64,000 bases of DNA from Bradyrhizobium tropiciagri (GCF_001189845.1 NZ_LFLZ01000011.1:1-64000), one strand, 5' to 3'. Counted from the stretch's first letter, positions 53,678 to 63,885 are shown. Notes: a model not told the origin generated them from the sequence alone. Numbers and translations are program-made.

Positions 53678-55039
53678 ATGATTTCCGGCACGAAACTGGT
53701 ATCGTCGCCCGGCGGTTTCCGCTGGCTTCAGCTAGCGATCGGCATCGTCTGCATGGCGATGATCGCCAACCTGCAATACGGGTGGACACTGTTCGTTGAT
53801 CCGATCGACGCGGAATATCACTGGGGCCGTCCAGCCATCCAGCTCGCCTTCACGATCTTCGTGATGACGGAGACGTGGCTGGTGCCGGTGGAAGCCTGGT
53901 TCGTAGACAAATACGGCCCCCGCATCGTCATCATGTTCGGCGGGCTGATGATCGGACTGGCCTGGGTGCTGAACTCATTCGCCGCGTCCCTCGTCATGCT
54001 CTATGCCGCGGCAATTGTCGCGGGCATCGGCGCCGGCGCGGTCTACGGGACCTGCGTCGGCAATGCGCTGAAATGGTTTCCGGACCGGCGCGGCCTCGCC
54101 GCCGGCGCGACCGCCGCAGGCTTTGGCGCGGGCGCTGCCCTCACCGTGGTGCCGATTGCCAACATGATTGCCGCGAGCGGCTACCAGAGCACCTTCCTGA
54201 CGTTCGGAATCGGACAGGGCCTCACAGTTATCCTGCTGGCCTGGTTCGTCCGCCCGCCTGAAGGCGTCGAGGCACCCAGGAAGAAGCGACTCAACCTGCC
54301 GCAGAGCGCAATCGACTACACGCCGCCCCAGGTGCTGCGCACCCCGATCTTCTGGGTGATGTACCTGGTGTTCGTCATGGTGGCTTCCGGGGGATTGATA
54401 ACCGCCGCGCAGATCGGGCCGATCGCCCATGACTTCAAGATCGCGGATACGCCGGTTACGATGGCCGGCTTCCAGATGGCGGCGCTGACCTTTGCCATCT
54501 CGCTCGATCGTGTCCTCGACGGTTTCGGCCGCCCGTTCTTTGGCTGGGTCTCCGACACGATCGGCCGCGAGCACACGATGTTCATTGCGTTCGCGACAGC
54601 GGCGCTGATGCTGCTGACGCTGTCCGTCTACGGCCACATTCCGGTGGTCTTCGTGCTCGCCACGGCGATTTATTTCGGCGTGTTCGGCGAAATCTACAGC
54701 CTGTTCCCGGCGACGTCGGGCGACACCTTCGGCGCCAAATACGCAACCACCAACAACGGCATGCTGTACACCGCGAAGGGCACCGCGGCGCTGCTCGTCC
54801 CGCTCGCCAGCATCATCTCCTCGCAGTTCGGCTGGCAGGCCGTGTTCATCGTCGCGGTGGCGCTCAATGCCACCGCGGCCCTCACCGCCTTGCTGGTGAT
54901 CAAGCCAATGCGGCGTGCGTTCATTCTCGACAGTGAAGGGACGGCTGGCGGCACAGTCGCGCGCGCAAGGCCAGCCCTCGGCGAAAATCATCTACTGGAG
55001 ACACCGGCGTCTTACGACAGTCTCAAGAAGACGCCATAA
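53678..55039 (+). CDS. MFS carrier, oxalate/formate antiporter-like
   Basis: A 453-aa 12-helix major facilitator protein of the OxlT group. It has QYGWTLFVDPI and KYGPRIVIMFGGLMIGLAW in the first half, and GRPFFGWVSDTIGREHTM in the second half. Relatives exchange oxalate for formate or import monocarboxylates. With an oxamate-to-oxalate enzyme nearby, oxalate export is a reasonable role. ATG at 53678 follows TTTGGGAGC. The glycerate kinase gene follows after 29 nt. Confidence 0.8.
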   Translation: MISGTKLVSSPGGFRWLQLAIGIVCMAMIANLQYGWTLFVDPIDAEYHWGRPAIQLAFTIFVMTETWLVPVEAWFVDKYGPRIVIMFGGLMIGLAWVLNSFAASLVMLYAAAIVAGIGAGAVYGTCVGNALKWFPDRRGLAAGATAAGFGAGAALTVVPIANMIAASGYQSTFLTFGIGQGLTVILLAWFVRPPEGVEAPRKKRLNLPQSAIDYTPPQVLRTPIFWVMYLVFVMVASGGLITAAQIGPIAHDFKIADTPVTMAGFQMAALTFAISLDRVLDGFGRPFFGWVSDTIGREHTMFIAFATAALMLLTLSVYGHIPVVFVLATAIYFGVFGEIYSLFPATSGDTFGAKYATTNNGMLYTAKGTAALLVPLASIISSQFGWQAVFIVAVALNATAALTALLVIKPMRRAFILDSEGTAGGTVARARPALGENHLLETPASYDSLKKTP

Positions 55040-55068
55040 TGCGAGACCCATTGGCCGGAGCGTAGCGA

Positions 55069-56364
55069 TTGAGCGACACATGGACGGACTTGCGCGCTCG
55101 GACTGCGCTCCGGAAGATCTTCGATGCGGCCATCGCCAGCGCCGATCCAAGGATGACCATCGCACGCGCCCTGCCGGCAAAGCCGAAGGGCAGATGCATT
55201 GTCATCGGCGCCGGCAAGGCTTCGGCCGCGATGGCCGCCGGCCTCGACGCGGCATGGCCTGACGTCGACCTTTCCGGTGTCGTGGTGACGCGCCACGGCC
55301 ATTCGGTTCCCGCGGGCCGCATCGACGTGCTCGAGGCATCTCACCCCGTTCCGGATGACTCGAGCAAGGCCGCCGCCCTTCGCATGCTGCGCGCCGTCGA
55401 GGGACTTTCAGCAGACGATCTCGTCATCGCCCTGATGTCCGGCGGTGGCTCGGCGCTTATGACCCTTCCCGCATCCCCGATGACGCTTGCCGACAAGCAG
55501 GCGGTCAACCGCGCCCTGCTTGCGAGCGGCGCGACGATCGCCGAGATGAACGTCGTCCGCAAACATTTGTCCGCGATCAAGGGCGGACGGCTGGCGCTCG
55601 CTGCCCGTCCCGCCCACGTCACGACGCTGGTGATTTCCGACATTCCCGGCGACGACCCGGCGGCAATCGCCTCCGGTCCCACGCTCCCGGACCCCAGCAC
55701 AAAAGCCGACGCGCAAGAGATCATCCGGCGCTTTGCAATCGAGCTGCCAGAAACAGCGCAGCTTGTCCTCGCGCATGCCGACGAGACGCCGAAGCCCAGC
55801 GAGATCGGTGCCGATGTCCGCATCCTCGCCGCGCCGTCCCTCGCACTGGACGCTGCAGCCCGCGCGGCCCGGGATGAAGGTCTCAATCCGATCATCCTTG
55901 GCGACGCGATCGAAGGCGAGGCTCGCGAACTCGGAACCGTGATGGCGGGCATCGCCCGCTCGGTTGCGCAGCACGCGCAGCCCGGCCCTGCTCCTGCCGT
56001 GCTGCTGTCCGGCGGGGAAACGACGGTGACGATCGGGCGCGGGCCGGCAGGCCGCGGCGGCCGCAACACCGAATTCCTGCTCGGGCTTGCCGTCGCCCTG
56101 GCCGGCGCGTCCAATATCTGGGCGATTGCCGGCGACAGCGATGGAATTGATGGAACGGAAGATGCTGCCGGCGCTTTGATCGGTCCGGATACGCTGCGGC
56201 GCGCCGCCGCGGATCGCCTCGACGCCCGGGCCTATTTGGCGGCCCATGACAGCTACAGCTTCTTCGACCGCCTTGGAGACCTCGTGCGCACCGGGCCAAC
56301 GCTTACCAATGTCAATGATGTCAGAGCCGTGCTGATTGCAGCCGGCAAGCCAGCAATGAGGTGA
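55069..56364 (+). CDS. ttuD: Glycerate kinase (TtuD/GckA type)
   Basis: A 431-aa kinase with the DUF4147 domain then a MOFRL domain. GAGKASAAMAAGLDAAWP and LMSGGGSALMTLPA are the nucleotide and substrate blocks; C-terminal LSGGETTVTI and GRNTEFLLGLAVAL with AIAGDSDGIDGTEDAAGA complete the family pattern. It phosphorylates D-glycerate (to 2-phosphoglycerate in this class). Start is a TTG at 55069. It takes the product of GlxR forward. Confidence 0.92.
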   Translation: MSDTWTDLRARTALRKIFDAAIASADPRMTIARALPAKPKGRCIVIGAGKASAAMAAGLDAAWPDVDLSGVVVTRHGHSVPAGRIDVLEASHPVPDDSSKAAALRMLRAVEGLSADDLVIALMSGGGSALMTLPASPMTLADKQAVNRALLASGATIAEMNVVRKHLSAIKGGRLALAARPAHVTTLVISDIPGDDPAAIASGPTLPDPSTKADAQEIIRRFAIELPETAQLVLAHADETPKPSEIGADVRILAAPSLALDAAARAARDEGLNPIILGDAIEGEARELGTVMAGIARSVAQHAQPGPAPAVLLSGGETTVTIGRGPAGRGGRNTEFLLGLAVALAGASNIWAIAGDSDGIDGTEDAAGALIGPDTLRRAAADRLDARAYLAAHDSYSFFDRLGDLVRTGPTLTNVNDVRAVLIAAGKPAMR

Positions 56365-56367
56365 CCC

Positions 56368-57783
56368 ATGCGTCGTCATCGACGGGCCAAGATCGTCGCA
56401 ACCGTCGGCCCAGCGAGCAGTTCCCCCGAGATGCTCAAGGCGCTGCTGCTGGCGGGTGTCGACACGTTCCGTCTGAACTTCAGCCACGGAACCCAGAGCG
56501 ACCACGCAACCGTCCACGCCGCGATCCGAAAGCTGGAACAGGAAGTCGGCCGGCCGATCGGCATTCTGATGGACCTCCAGGGTCCGAAGATCCGCGTCGG
56601 CACCTTGCGCGATGGAAAGATTGCCGTGGCGGCCGGAGAGACCATCCGGTTCGTGCTATCCGGATCGGATGGCGACCGAGCCTCGATTCCGCTCCCGCAC
56701 CGGGAAATCTTTGCCGCGGTGGCCCCTGGCCACGATCTTCTGATCGACGACGGCCGGGTCCGCGTCCGCGTCGCCGGGCTCGGTGACGATTTCATCGAGG
56801 CCAAGGTGATCGTCGGTGGCACGATCTCGAATCACAAGGGCGTCAATCTGCCGGGGACAGTGCTCGATCTTTCGCCGCTCACCACCAAGGACCGCCTCGA
56901 TCTCGAGTTCGGGCTGAAGCTCGGCATGGATTGGGTCGCCTTGTCGTTCGTGCAAAAACCCTCCGATATCATCGAGGCGAGAGCCCTCGTCGGCGACCGC
57001 GCCGGCCTGATGGCCAAGATCGAGAAGCCGGCAGCGCTCGAGCGGATCGACGACATCATCCAGCTGTGCGACGCCATCATGGTTGCGCGCGGAGATCTCG
57101 GCGTCGAAATTCCACATGAGGACGTGCCGGGGCGGCAGAAGGAGCTGGTGCGGGCTTGCCGTCTCGCGGTGAAGCCGGTGATCGTCGCCACGCAAATGCT
57201 GGACTCCATGGTCGCTGCGCCCACGCCGACGCGCGCGGAAGTCTCCGACGTTGCGACCGCCATCTACGATGGCGCAGACGCCGTGATGCTGTCGGCGGAA
57301 TCCGCAACGGGCCGCTATCCGCGCGAGGCCGTCGAGATGATGGATCGCATCATTCGCAGCACCGAGCAGCACAAGATGTATCGCTCCATCGTCGAGGCGA
57401 CCCAGCCCGGCGAGGAGCAGACGCCGCCGCATGCCGTCGCAACGGCCGCTGCCGACCTCGCCTCCGTGGTTCACGCGGCAGCCATCGTGGCCTACACGTC
57501 GAGCGGCACCACCGCCGCACGCGTCGCGCGCAAGCGGCCGAGCCTCCCGATCCTCGCCATCACCCCAAGCCGCGAAGTGTCCCGCCGCCTGTGCCTGCTT
57601 TGGGGCGCTCACAGCGTCCTTTCCGACGATGTGGGGAGCTATGAGGAGATGGTCGAGCGCGCGACGGCGCTCGCGCGGGACGAGCAGTTTGCGTCAAGCC
57701 GCGACCTGCTGGTCGTCGTCGCCGGCATTCCCTTCGGGCAGGCAGGAAGCACCAACAATCTGCGAGTCGTCTCGCTCCCCTGA
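56368..57783 (+). CDS. ttuE: Pyruvate kinase
   Basis: A 471-aa pyruvate kinase. RRAKIVATVGPASSS opens the barrel, DTFRLNFSHGTQSDH and LMDLQGPKIRVG hold substrate and Mg/K contacts, MAKIEKPAALERID the catalytic Lys/Glu, and VARGDLGVEIPHEDVPGRQK the ADP side. The allosteric C-domain is present. It lies 3 nt after the glycerate kinase stop and is probably the dedicated copy (TtuE-like) for glycerate flux, not the housekeeping gene. Confidence 0.9.
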   Translation: MRRHRRAKIVATVGPASSSPEMLKALLLAGVDTFRLNFSHGTQSDHATVHAAIRKLEQEVGRPIGILMDLQGPKIRVGTLRDGKIAVAAGETIRFVLSGSDGDRASIPLPHREIFAAVAPGHDLLIDDGRVRVRVAGLGDDFIEAKVIVGGTISNHKGVNLPGTVLDLSPLTTKDRLDLEFGLKLGMDWVALSFVQKPSDIIEARALVGDRAGLMAKIEKPAALERIDDIIQLCDAIMVARGDLGVEIPHEDVPGRQKELVRACRLAVKPVIVATQMLDSMVAAPTPTRAEVSDVATAIYDGADAVMLSAESATGRYPREAVEMMDRIIRSTEQHKMYRSIVEATQPGEEQTPPHAVATAAADLASVVHAAAIVAYTSSGTTAARVARKRPSLPILAITPSREVSRRLCLLWGAHSVLSDDVGSYEEMVERATALARDEQFASSRDLLVVVAGIPFGQAGSTNNLRVVSLP

Positions 57784-57795
57784 CGGGGCGGCGGC

Positions 57796-57885
57796 TCAGG
57801 GCATTGCGCCATACCAGATCACGAGCGCGAAGATCACCAACAAGGCGACGGTGATGATCGCTTCGCTCGTGGGTATTCGCTTCAA
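57796..57885 (-). CDS. Tiny single-helix membrane protein (29 aa)
   Basis: A TTG-initiated 29-aa reading frame, KRIPTSEAIITVALLVIFA then LVIWYGAMP, is almost entirely one membrane helix. GGAGGCGG stands 5 nt before the start. Composition and ribosome site suggest a real small protein, but there is no further evidence. Confidence 0.4.
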   Translation of the reverse strand: MKRIPTSEAIITVALLVIFALVIWYGAMP

Positions 57886-58155
57886 GGGCCGCCTCCGCGC
57901 GCGGGAGCGGGATGCTGCGACGGGGCGGTGGTTCAGATCAGCACAACACCGCCCGCTTAAAATGCATGCGGACGGCGTCGGCTCTAGCCCCAGGAAGGAA
58001 ATGCAAAATCCCGGTAGCGATTAGGTCTACACATCGGGCCAGAAAGTTCACGTGACGATCGGCATACTCCAAAGGGTGTAGGATCGCCGACCGCAAACGA
58101 CGCCATGGATACCCATCCTCGGCGCCTTCGGCCCCATGACGATCTCACACCGCCC

Positions 58156-58305
58156 TTAGCGCCACGACCCGTCCGGCCCAAGCGGCAAAGTCGGATGGTC
58201 GCGGTTGTTCTCGTCGGGCGTGACCTTGAACCCCTGTCGAAATGCGAACCAGATAAAGCCGCCCAGTGCGGCCACACAAATCGGCGCGAGAATCCAGTCG
58301 GGCAT
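58156..58305 (-). CDS. Small membrane protein (49 aa)
   Basis: MPDWILAPICVAALGGFIWF is an N-terminal membrane helix, followed by a polar tail with KVTPDENN and HPTLPLGPDG. GGAGG is 8 nt before the ATG. Similar tiny proteins with a helix plus an Asn/Asp-Pro-rich tail are common in Bradyrhizobium, from memory. No function known. The rest of the 816-bp interval 57784-58599 holds only the 29-aa candidate and no other supported gene. Confidence 0.6.
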   Translation of the reverse strand: MPDWILAPICVAALGGFIWFAFRQGFKVTPDENNRDHPTLPLGPDGSWR

Positions 58306-58599
58306 GTCGTTGTCCTCCAGTCTACCGGTAGTTTGTCGCCCCTATCTTCGGCCGAGTTCAATCCGGATGCCGCGCGGCGCGAACCAAGGCGCGGATTTTG
58401 CCCGAGGCAGCAGCAGCCCGAATGGTGTCGAGACCGTGCCGCAAGTGATTGAAAACACTGGAGCGCCATTCAGAACAACCAACGAACTCGTATATTATTG
58501 AAATTTCTACATAATTTTGATCGCACCAGGACCACTCGCAGCATCACCGTGTCGATGGACGATGAATTGCCGGCGTCCTGGCCCGCCAAGCACCGGCAC

Positions 58600-59832
58600 T
58601 CATTCTGCTGCAACTGCGTAGCGCTGCAGCAGCGGCAATCCCAGACGTTCCCAGGTATCGACCAGCGCTTCGGCGAGCCCGTCAATCAGTACATCATCGT
58701 GATAAGGCGTCGGCGTGATGCGCAACCGCTCGGTGCCGCGCGGGACGGTCGGATAGTTGATCGGCTGGACGTAGATGCCATGTTCGGCGAGCAGGAGATC
58801 GCTGGCTTCCTTGCACTTCACGGGATCGCCGACCATGACAGGCACAATGTGTGTCTCGCTGGGCATCACCGGAAGGCCGACGGCGTTAAGCACACCCTTG
58901 ACCCGCGCCGCGCGGTCCTGATGACGGTCGCGCTCCCATTGTGACGTCTTGAGGTGCCGGATTGCCGCGGTCGCGGCGGCGCAGATCGCCGGCGGCAGCG
59001 CGGTCGTGAAAATAAACCTCGGTGCATAAGAGCGTACTGCATCAATGACGCCGGCACTTGCCGCGATGTAGCCGCCGAGGCAGCCGAACGCCTTCGCCAG
59101 TGTCCCCTCGACCACGTCGATGCGATCCAGGGCCCCTTCCCGCGCAGCGATGCCGGCGCCGGCGGGACCGTACATGCCGGCCGAATGGACCTCGTCGATA
59201 TAGGTCATGGCGCCGTAGCGCTCCGCGAGATCGCAGATGCGGTTCACCGGCGCGACATCGCCGTCCATCGAGTAGAGGGCCTCGAATACGATCAGCTTCG
59301 GGCGATCGGGTGCCGCAGCTGCCAGCAAATCTTCGAGGTGACTGACGTCGTTGTGACACCAGATCTTCTTTTCCACGCCGGCGCGCTGCACGCCCTCGAT
59401 CATCGAATTGTGGTTCCAGGCGTCGGAGAGGATGAGGCAGTTCGGAAGCAGCTTGGCGATCGTCGCGATACCGGTCTCGTTGGACACGTACCCGGAGGTG
59501 AACACCAGCGCCGCTTCCTTGCCGTGCAGATCCGCGAGCTCCCGCTCCAGTTCGACTAGCGGATGATTGGTGCCGGAAATGTTGCGGGTGCCGCCCGCGC
59601 CTGCGCCCATCCGGGTCGCAGTTTCGACCATTGCGCCGATCACCTTTGGATGCTGACCCATGCCAAGGTAATCGTTCGAGCACCAGATCACGACCGGGCG
59701 CGTGCCGTCGGGAGAGTGCCATATCGCATGCGGAAAACGCCCGGCAATGCGCTCGAGATCGGCAAACACGCGGTAGCGCCGTTCGCTATGCAGGCGAGCG
59801 AGTGCGGAGGCAAAGAAGTGATCATAGGTCAT
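58600..59832 (-). CDS. hemA: 5-aminolevulinate synthase
   Basis: A 410-aa PLP enzyme condensing glycine and succinyl-CoA into 5-aminolevulinate, the first step of tetrapyrrole synthesis in alphaproteobacteria. Visible: [64 protein letters not shown] and [16 protein letters not shown] with the Schiff-base Lys. Length is normal. AAGGAGG precedes the ATG by 10 nt. Siroheme and heme needed by NirB and cytochromes depend on it. Additional hemA copies elsewhere are likely. Confidence 0.95.
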   Translation of the reverse strand: MTYDHFFASALARLHSERRYRVFADLERIAGRFPHAIWHSPDGTRPVVIWCSNDYLGMGQHPKVIGAMVETATRMGAGAGGTRNISGTNHPLVELERELADLHGKEAALVFTSGYVSNETGIATIAKLLPNCLILSDAWNHNSMIEGVQRAGVEKKIWCHNDVSHLEDLLAAAAPDRPKLIVFEALYSMDGDVAPVNRICDLAERYGAMTYIDEVHSAGMYGPAGAGIAAREGALDRIDVVEGTLAKAFGCLGGYIAASAGVIDAVRSYAPRFIFTTALPPAICAAATAAIRHLKTSQWERDRHQDRAARVKGVLNAVGLPVMPSETHIVPVMVGDPVKCKEASDLLLAEHGIYVQPINYPTVPRGTERLRITPTPYHDDVLIDGLAEALVDTWERLGLPLLQRYAVAAE

Positions 59833-60198
59833 GATTTGAAACCTCCTTCAATTCCGCACCCAACGATCGGACCAACCCGCGATGAAAGGCCATTGTCCCT
59901 TCGATCCAGCGCGGTCATTTCATCAAACTGCAGAGGGGCGGCCGGTCCCCGGGAGGGAAGGACCGGCCGTCGGCGAACCATGGCGAAGGGATCAACGCCG
60001 GCCGCCAAGTACTCGGGAGTGTCGTCTACATCCGGTGATGCCAATTAATCAGTATGCGACAGGGAGCGTTGGCGCGAGTAAAGCAATCTAAATCTCAGCA
60101 AATCGCAGCGTGCGCATAGCCCGGCGCATCGACCATATTCGCGACAAAAGCGATCTGATCCAACCCAGTGCCCTGCCACCCTGTTTTCCGGGGACCGA
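59833..60198. other. Leader region upstream of hemA
   Basis: A 366-bp interval without a supported gene. The main feature is the hairpin at 59939-59969. A 71-codon frame (59829-60044, minus) overlaps the hemA ATG but shows no protein-like pattern. I see no clear promoter. Confidence 0.5.
59939..59969. other. 10-bp GC hairpin in the hemA leader
   Basis: CGGCCGGTCC (59939-59948) pairs with GGACCGGCCG (59960-59969) across an 11-nt loop. It is about 107 nt upstream of the hemA start. No T-run follows on either side, so it may regulate hemA translation or mRNA stability, or simply end transcription weakly. Confidence 0.5.
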
Positions 60199-61449
60199 CT
60201 ACTCCAAATGCATGCGGACGCCCGTGCCGCCATTGAGCAATCTTTTCAGGTGAAAACCGGCCAGTGGATCATCGGCATGAAGTCCGACAAGTGCGGCGAA
60301 GGCCGGCATGGCCGCCGGGTCGCCGGCCTCGAGCTTTGCAAACGCCGCGGCATACTCGGCCGTGGCCGACGCTTTCAGCGTTCCAGTCGCCAACGGCTCA
60401 AAGGCGCGCAGTGGTTCGCTACGACCGCGCAAGATCACTTCGCCGACCGGACGCCCTTGAAAATTCACTGCTCGTTCGGCGACGGCAGCGCTGACGCAGA
60501 TGCGCGTTCCGAGAAGCTTGTTGGCTGCCTCGAGGCGCGCCGCGGTATTGATGGTGTCGCCATACGCGGCATAGTCGAAAAACCCGCGGCCCCCGAAATT
60601 CCCGACCAGCACAGGGCCGGCGTGCACACCGATCCGGGTGCCACCGAAGTTCACACCCCTTGCTCTCCAGCGCTCCCGGAACTCGCAGGCCCATGTATCG
60701 AGGCTATGAGCGCAGGCGACCGCGCGCGTCGCGTAATCCGGCTGGTCTCCCGGCGCATTGAACAGAATGTGTATTCCATCACCCATGACTTTTGCCACGG
60801 TGCCTTCGTGCGCGAAGACGATTCCAGTCATCCCGGCCATGTATTCGTTGAGCAGTCCAGCCAGCAGTTCCGGCGCAATACTTTCGACCATCGAGGTGAA
60901 GCTGGTGACATCAGTGAACATGGCCGCAACGTCACGACGGTGCACTTCCATGCCCGCGGTTTCCTCGTTGCCTGCAAGTCGGCTTGCCAGTTGCGGCGAG
61001 AAGTACCGGCACAATGACGCGTGCGCTCGTTCAGCCTGGATCTGGCGCTGACGGTATTCCCGCATCATCTCAACATGGCGGAGCGTCTTGTCGATGGTCA
61101 TTTCCAGATCGGTGAAATCGATCGGCTTGGTCAAAAAGTCGAACGCGCCGCGATTCATGGCGATGCGAATCGTACCCATGTCACCATAGGCGGAGATGAC
61201 GACCGTCCACTTCTTGTCATGCGCCTCCTGCAGCTTTTGCGGAAGCGTAAGCCCATCCATCCTCGGCATACTGATATCCAGGAGCACCAGATCGACACCA
61301 GGATTTCGTTCCAGTAATTGGAGCGCCTCGATCCCGTCACGAGCAAACATGAAGCCGACTGCGCCCTCGCGAACCTGCCTGCGAAACTTCTGCAGTATCA
61401 GGTCCCGAAGGTCAGCCTCATCGTCTACCACCAGGATGGTCGCCGTCAT
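60199..61449 (-). CDS. Response regulator with class III adenylate/guanylate cyclase output
   Basis: A 416-aa protein. Receiver domain (about 1-125): TILVVDDEADLRDL, phospho-Asp in LVLLDISMPRMDG, and conserved Lys in DFLTKPID. A short coiled linker follows, then a cyclase domain (about 175-370) with metal Asps in MFTDVTSFTSM and KVMGDGIHILF and the transition-state region AYGDTINTAARLEAANK. It would make a cyclic nucleotide on phosphorylation. Overlaps the preceding receiver gene by ATGA. Confidence 0.92.
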   Translation of the reverse strand: MTATILVVDDEADLRDLILQKFRRQVREGAVGFMFARDGIEALQLLERNPGVDLVLLDISMPRMDGLTLPQKLQEAHDKKWTVVISAYGDMGTIRIAMNRGAFDFLTKPIDFTDLEMTIDKTLRHVEMMREYRQRQIQAERAHASLCRYFSPQLASRLAGNEETAGMEVHRRDVAAMFTDVTSFTSMVESIAPELLAGLLNEYMAGMTGIVFAHEGTVAKVMGDGIHILFNAPGDQPDYATRAVACAHSLDTWACEFRERWRARGVNFGGTRIGVHAGPVLVGNFGGRGFFDYAAYGDTINTAARLEAANKLLGTRICVSAAVAERAVNFQGRPVGEVILRGRSEPLRAFEPLATGTLKASATAEYAAAFAKLEAGDPAAMPAFAALVGLHADDPLAGFHLKRLLNGGTGVRMHLE

Positions 61450-61835
61450 GCTGCGTGCTCGAGCCTCATATCGATTTCCCGGCGCAGAAGCGTGAAGTCG
61501 ATCGGCTTGGTCAAGAATCCCTCGGCGCCACGTTCGATCGCCTTCCTGCGTGTTTCAGCGTCACCGTAAGCGGTGATCATGATGACCGGCACATCGGGTC
61601 GCTTCGCGCGAACCACCGACAACAGCTCGAGTCCGCTCATGCCAGGCATGTTGATGTCCGAGAGGAGCAGGATCAGCGATCCGTCGCGGATCTCGACGGC
61701 ACGCCTTAGAGCCCCCAACGCCGACGTGGCGAATTCCATCCGGAATCGCCCGGAACGGAGGTCACGTCGGAACTGCCCGCGGAACAGGACCTCGACATCG
61801 GGTTCATCATCGACTACGAGAATGTAGACGCTCAA
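61446..61835 (-). CDS. Single-domain response regulator
   Basis: A 129-aa receiver. YILVVDDEPDVEVLFRGQF starts the domain, LLLSDINMPGMSG holds the phospho-Asp, and GFLTKPID the conserved Lys. There is no output domain. It lies between the histidine kinase and the receiver-cyclase with ATGA overlaps on both sides, so it likely competes for or relays phosphate. Confidence 0.92.
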   Translation of the reverse strand: MSVYILVVDDEPDVEVLFRGQFRRDLRSGRFRMEFATSALGALRRAVEIRDGSLILLLSDINMPGMSGLELLSVVRAKRPDVPVIMITAYGDAETRRKAIERGAEGFLTKPIDFTLLRREIDMRLEHAA

Positions 61836-63332
61836 TGCTCTCTCCCCGTCCGGCTTTGGGTTGCTCCAGCGCGTGGCAGCGTGACGATGAATTCGGTGAA
61901 TACACCCGGCTCGGTGACAACATCGATACTGCCCCCGTGCTGCTTCACGATAACATCGTGACAGATCGAAAGCCCAAGCCCCGTCCCCTGCCCTGTCGGC
62001 TTGGTCGTGAAGAAGGGATTGAACATCTTCTCTCGCACGTCGGGCGGGATACCGGCACCGTTATCCCGAATGCGTATTTGCACGGCCGCGCCAAGATGCC
62101 GGGTAGCCGCGCTCAGAAGCGGTTCAAAGCTTTCGTCGTCCGCTTCGATCTTACGCTGGGTCGCGGCATAAAAGCCGTTGGAAATCAGGTTCAGCAGCGC
62201 TCGAACGATCTCCTGCGGATAAAGTTCGACCGAGCCCGCTTCAGAGTCAAACTCCTGCTTCAATGTAATGTTGAAATCGGGCTTACCCGCTCGAGCACCG
62301 TGATAGGCAAGGTTGAGACTCTCCCCAACCAGCGCATTGACGTCACTCGACCGCCGCTCGTCCGAGCTTTCGCGCGAATGCAGGAGCATGTTCCTGACGA
62401 TCGAGTCGGCTCGCTCGCCATGCTGCACCACCTTCGCCAGGTTCTGCCTGAGACGACCGGTCAACTCATCGACCTCGGTGCGAACCGCCTCGGCGACAGT
62501 CGGTTGCTTCAAGACATCATTGAGTTCGTCGATCAACTCAACCGACAGCGCCGAGAAGTTGTTAACGAAATTAAGCGGGTTCTTGATTTCGTGGGCTATC
62601 CCCGCGGTAAGCTGGCCGAGGGAAGCAAGCTTTTCGGTCTGCACCAGACGATCCTGGGCAACGCGCAGATCCTCAAGTGATTGCGCAAGCTCGGCTGTCC
62701 TGGTCTGCACTTCGTTGAATAGCCGGGCGTTCTCGACCGCAATAACCGCCTGATCCGCGAAGGTTTGCAACAAGCGAACGTGTTCTTCCCTGAATACGCC
62801 CGCCTCCGCGCGAGTCCACGCTGATGATGCCTATGCTCCCGGAATCGCGAAAGAGCGGTATCAGGGCAACGCTTCGGAATCCGCGCTTGCGCGAGAGCTC
62901 CAACAGGCCAGGATAAGGTGCGAACCCCACTTCGCAATCCTCGATCTGAACCGGCCGGGCCTCCCGGATCGTCCTCTCATACCAGTCGATTTCTGATAGC
63001 TTCACGGGAAACACTTTATGGAGGACCGCATCCGCCTCCTCGCTCCGCCGGGTAAACGCGGCAAGATGCAACGTGTCATCAATCAGCTGAAGCACCGCGG
63101 TAGACAATCCGCCGACGAGCTTGTTGGACCTTTCTGCGATCGCCGCAAAAATGGATCCAAAACCTGTCGGCGACCGCGCGATGACCCTCAATATCTCGGC
63201 AGTTGCCGCCTCGCGCTCGAGCGCTTCTCTCAGCTGCCGTTCAAGAGAATCGGGAAGTGGCTGTTGCGCCCCGCTTGCAGTCCCTATTTTCACCAGTCGC
63301 TCCATCAACCCGGATCCGCAAGTGATCGCCAT
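61832..63332 (-). pseudogene. GAF-domain sensor histidine kinase, frameshifted
   Basis: Dropping one base near 62816 merges two frames into a 499-aa kinase. N-terminal coiled coil (LERQLREALEREAATAEILR), then a GAF domain (GFGSIFAAIAERSNKLVGG ... FRSVALIPL), then ENARLFNEVQTRTAELAQSL and the H-box GQLTAGIAHEIKNPLNFV. The N-box ([13 protein letters not shown]) and G boxes ([18 protein letters not shown]) follow. The sequence GTGGACTCGCG reads on if it were GTGACTCGCG. Start at 63332 lies 4 nt after the FUSC stop. A cytoplasmic sensor for the two receivers. Confidence 0.8.
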
Positions 63333-63336
63333 CCAC

Positions 63337-63885
63337 TCATTTGCCGGTGGCCGAGCCAACCGGCTCACCAGACGCCGACACAAGTCCGGCCCGGGCTACC
63401 GCGTAGGACGCGCACCATTTGAGCAGCACACCAACGGCCACTCCCACAACCGTATCCAGTAGACGAAGCGGAGGCTCGGCCAGGGCATGCTGAGGGTCGA
63501 GCGCTGCCACCACCAGGACGACGGCACTCGTAATGCCTGTCGTCACGATATCGTCCCGCCATCCAAGCATCATCACAACGAGGGTGCCGGCGCCAATTGT
63601 GAGACCTATGCCCAACGCGTTGACGCGGAACAGTGCAACGTAAATGAAGCACAATGCGAGGCTCACACAAGTCGCGATCAGCCGCGAGCATCCCGCCGAG
63701 AAGCTCTTTTCGCGTGTCTCGCGGAAGACGAAGATCGTTGCAACCGCAGCCCACATTCCTCCCAACAAGGTGTTGGCCTGATCGGCGAACTGGCCGAGCA
63801 GCGCAGTTGCCAGGACATAGGAGAGCGCGCAGGCAACGGCCATATTTGAGGCATAGATTATGTCCCAAAGCGTGAGCTTCTTCAA
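63337..63885 (-). CDS. FUSC/aromatic-acid-exporter-like membrane protein
   Basis: A 182-aa protein with about five to six membrane helices (MAVACALSYVLATALLGQFA, LIATCVSLALCFIYVALFRV and others). The conserved FVFRETREKSFSAG loop resembles the N-terminal half of FUSC family pumps (YccS/AaeB); length is much shorter than those, as in the compact FUSC-like subfamily. A TTG start at 63885 has AGAGGAG upstream; extension to 63978 adds non-membrane residues. First gene of the signalling operon. Confidence 0.7.
   Translation of the reverse strand: MKKLTLWDIIYASNMAVACALSYVLATALLGQFADQANTLLGGMWAAVATIFVFRETREKSFSAGCSRLIATCVSLALCFIYVALFRVNALGIGLTIGAGTLVVMMLGWRDDIVTTGITSAVVLVVAALDPQHALAEPPLRLLDTVVGVAVGVLLKWCASYAVARAGLVSASGEPVGSATGK

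Noticed and set aside
59829..60044. 71-codon frame whose stop overlaps the hemA ATG
   Set aside because: No protein-like pattern or ribosome-binding site; hemA has its own strong site.
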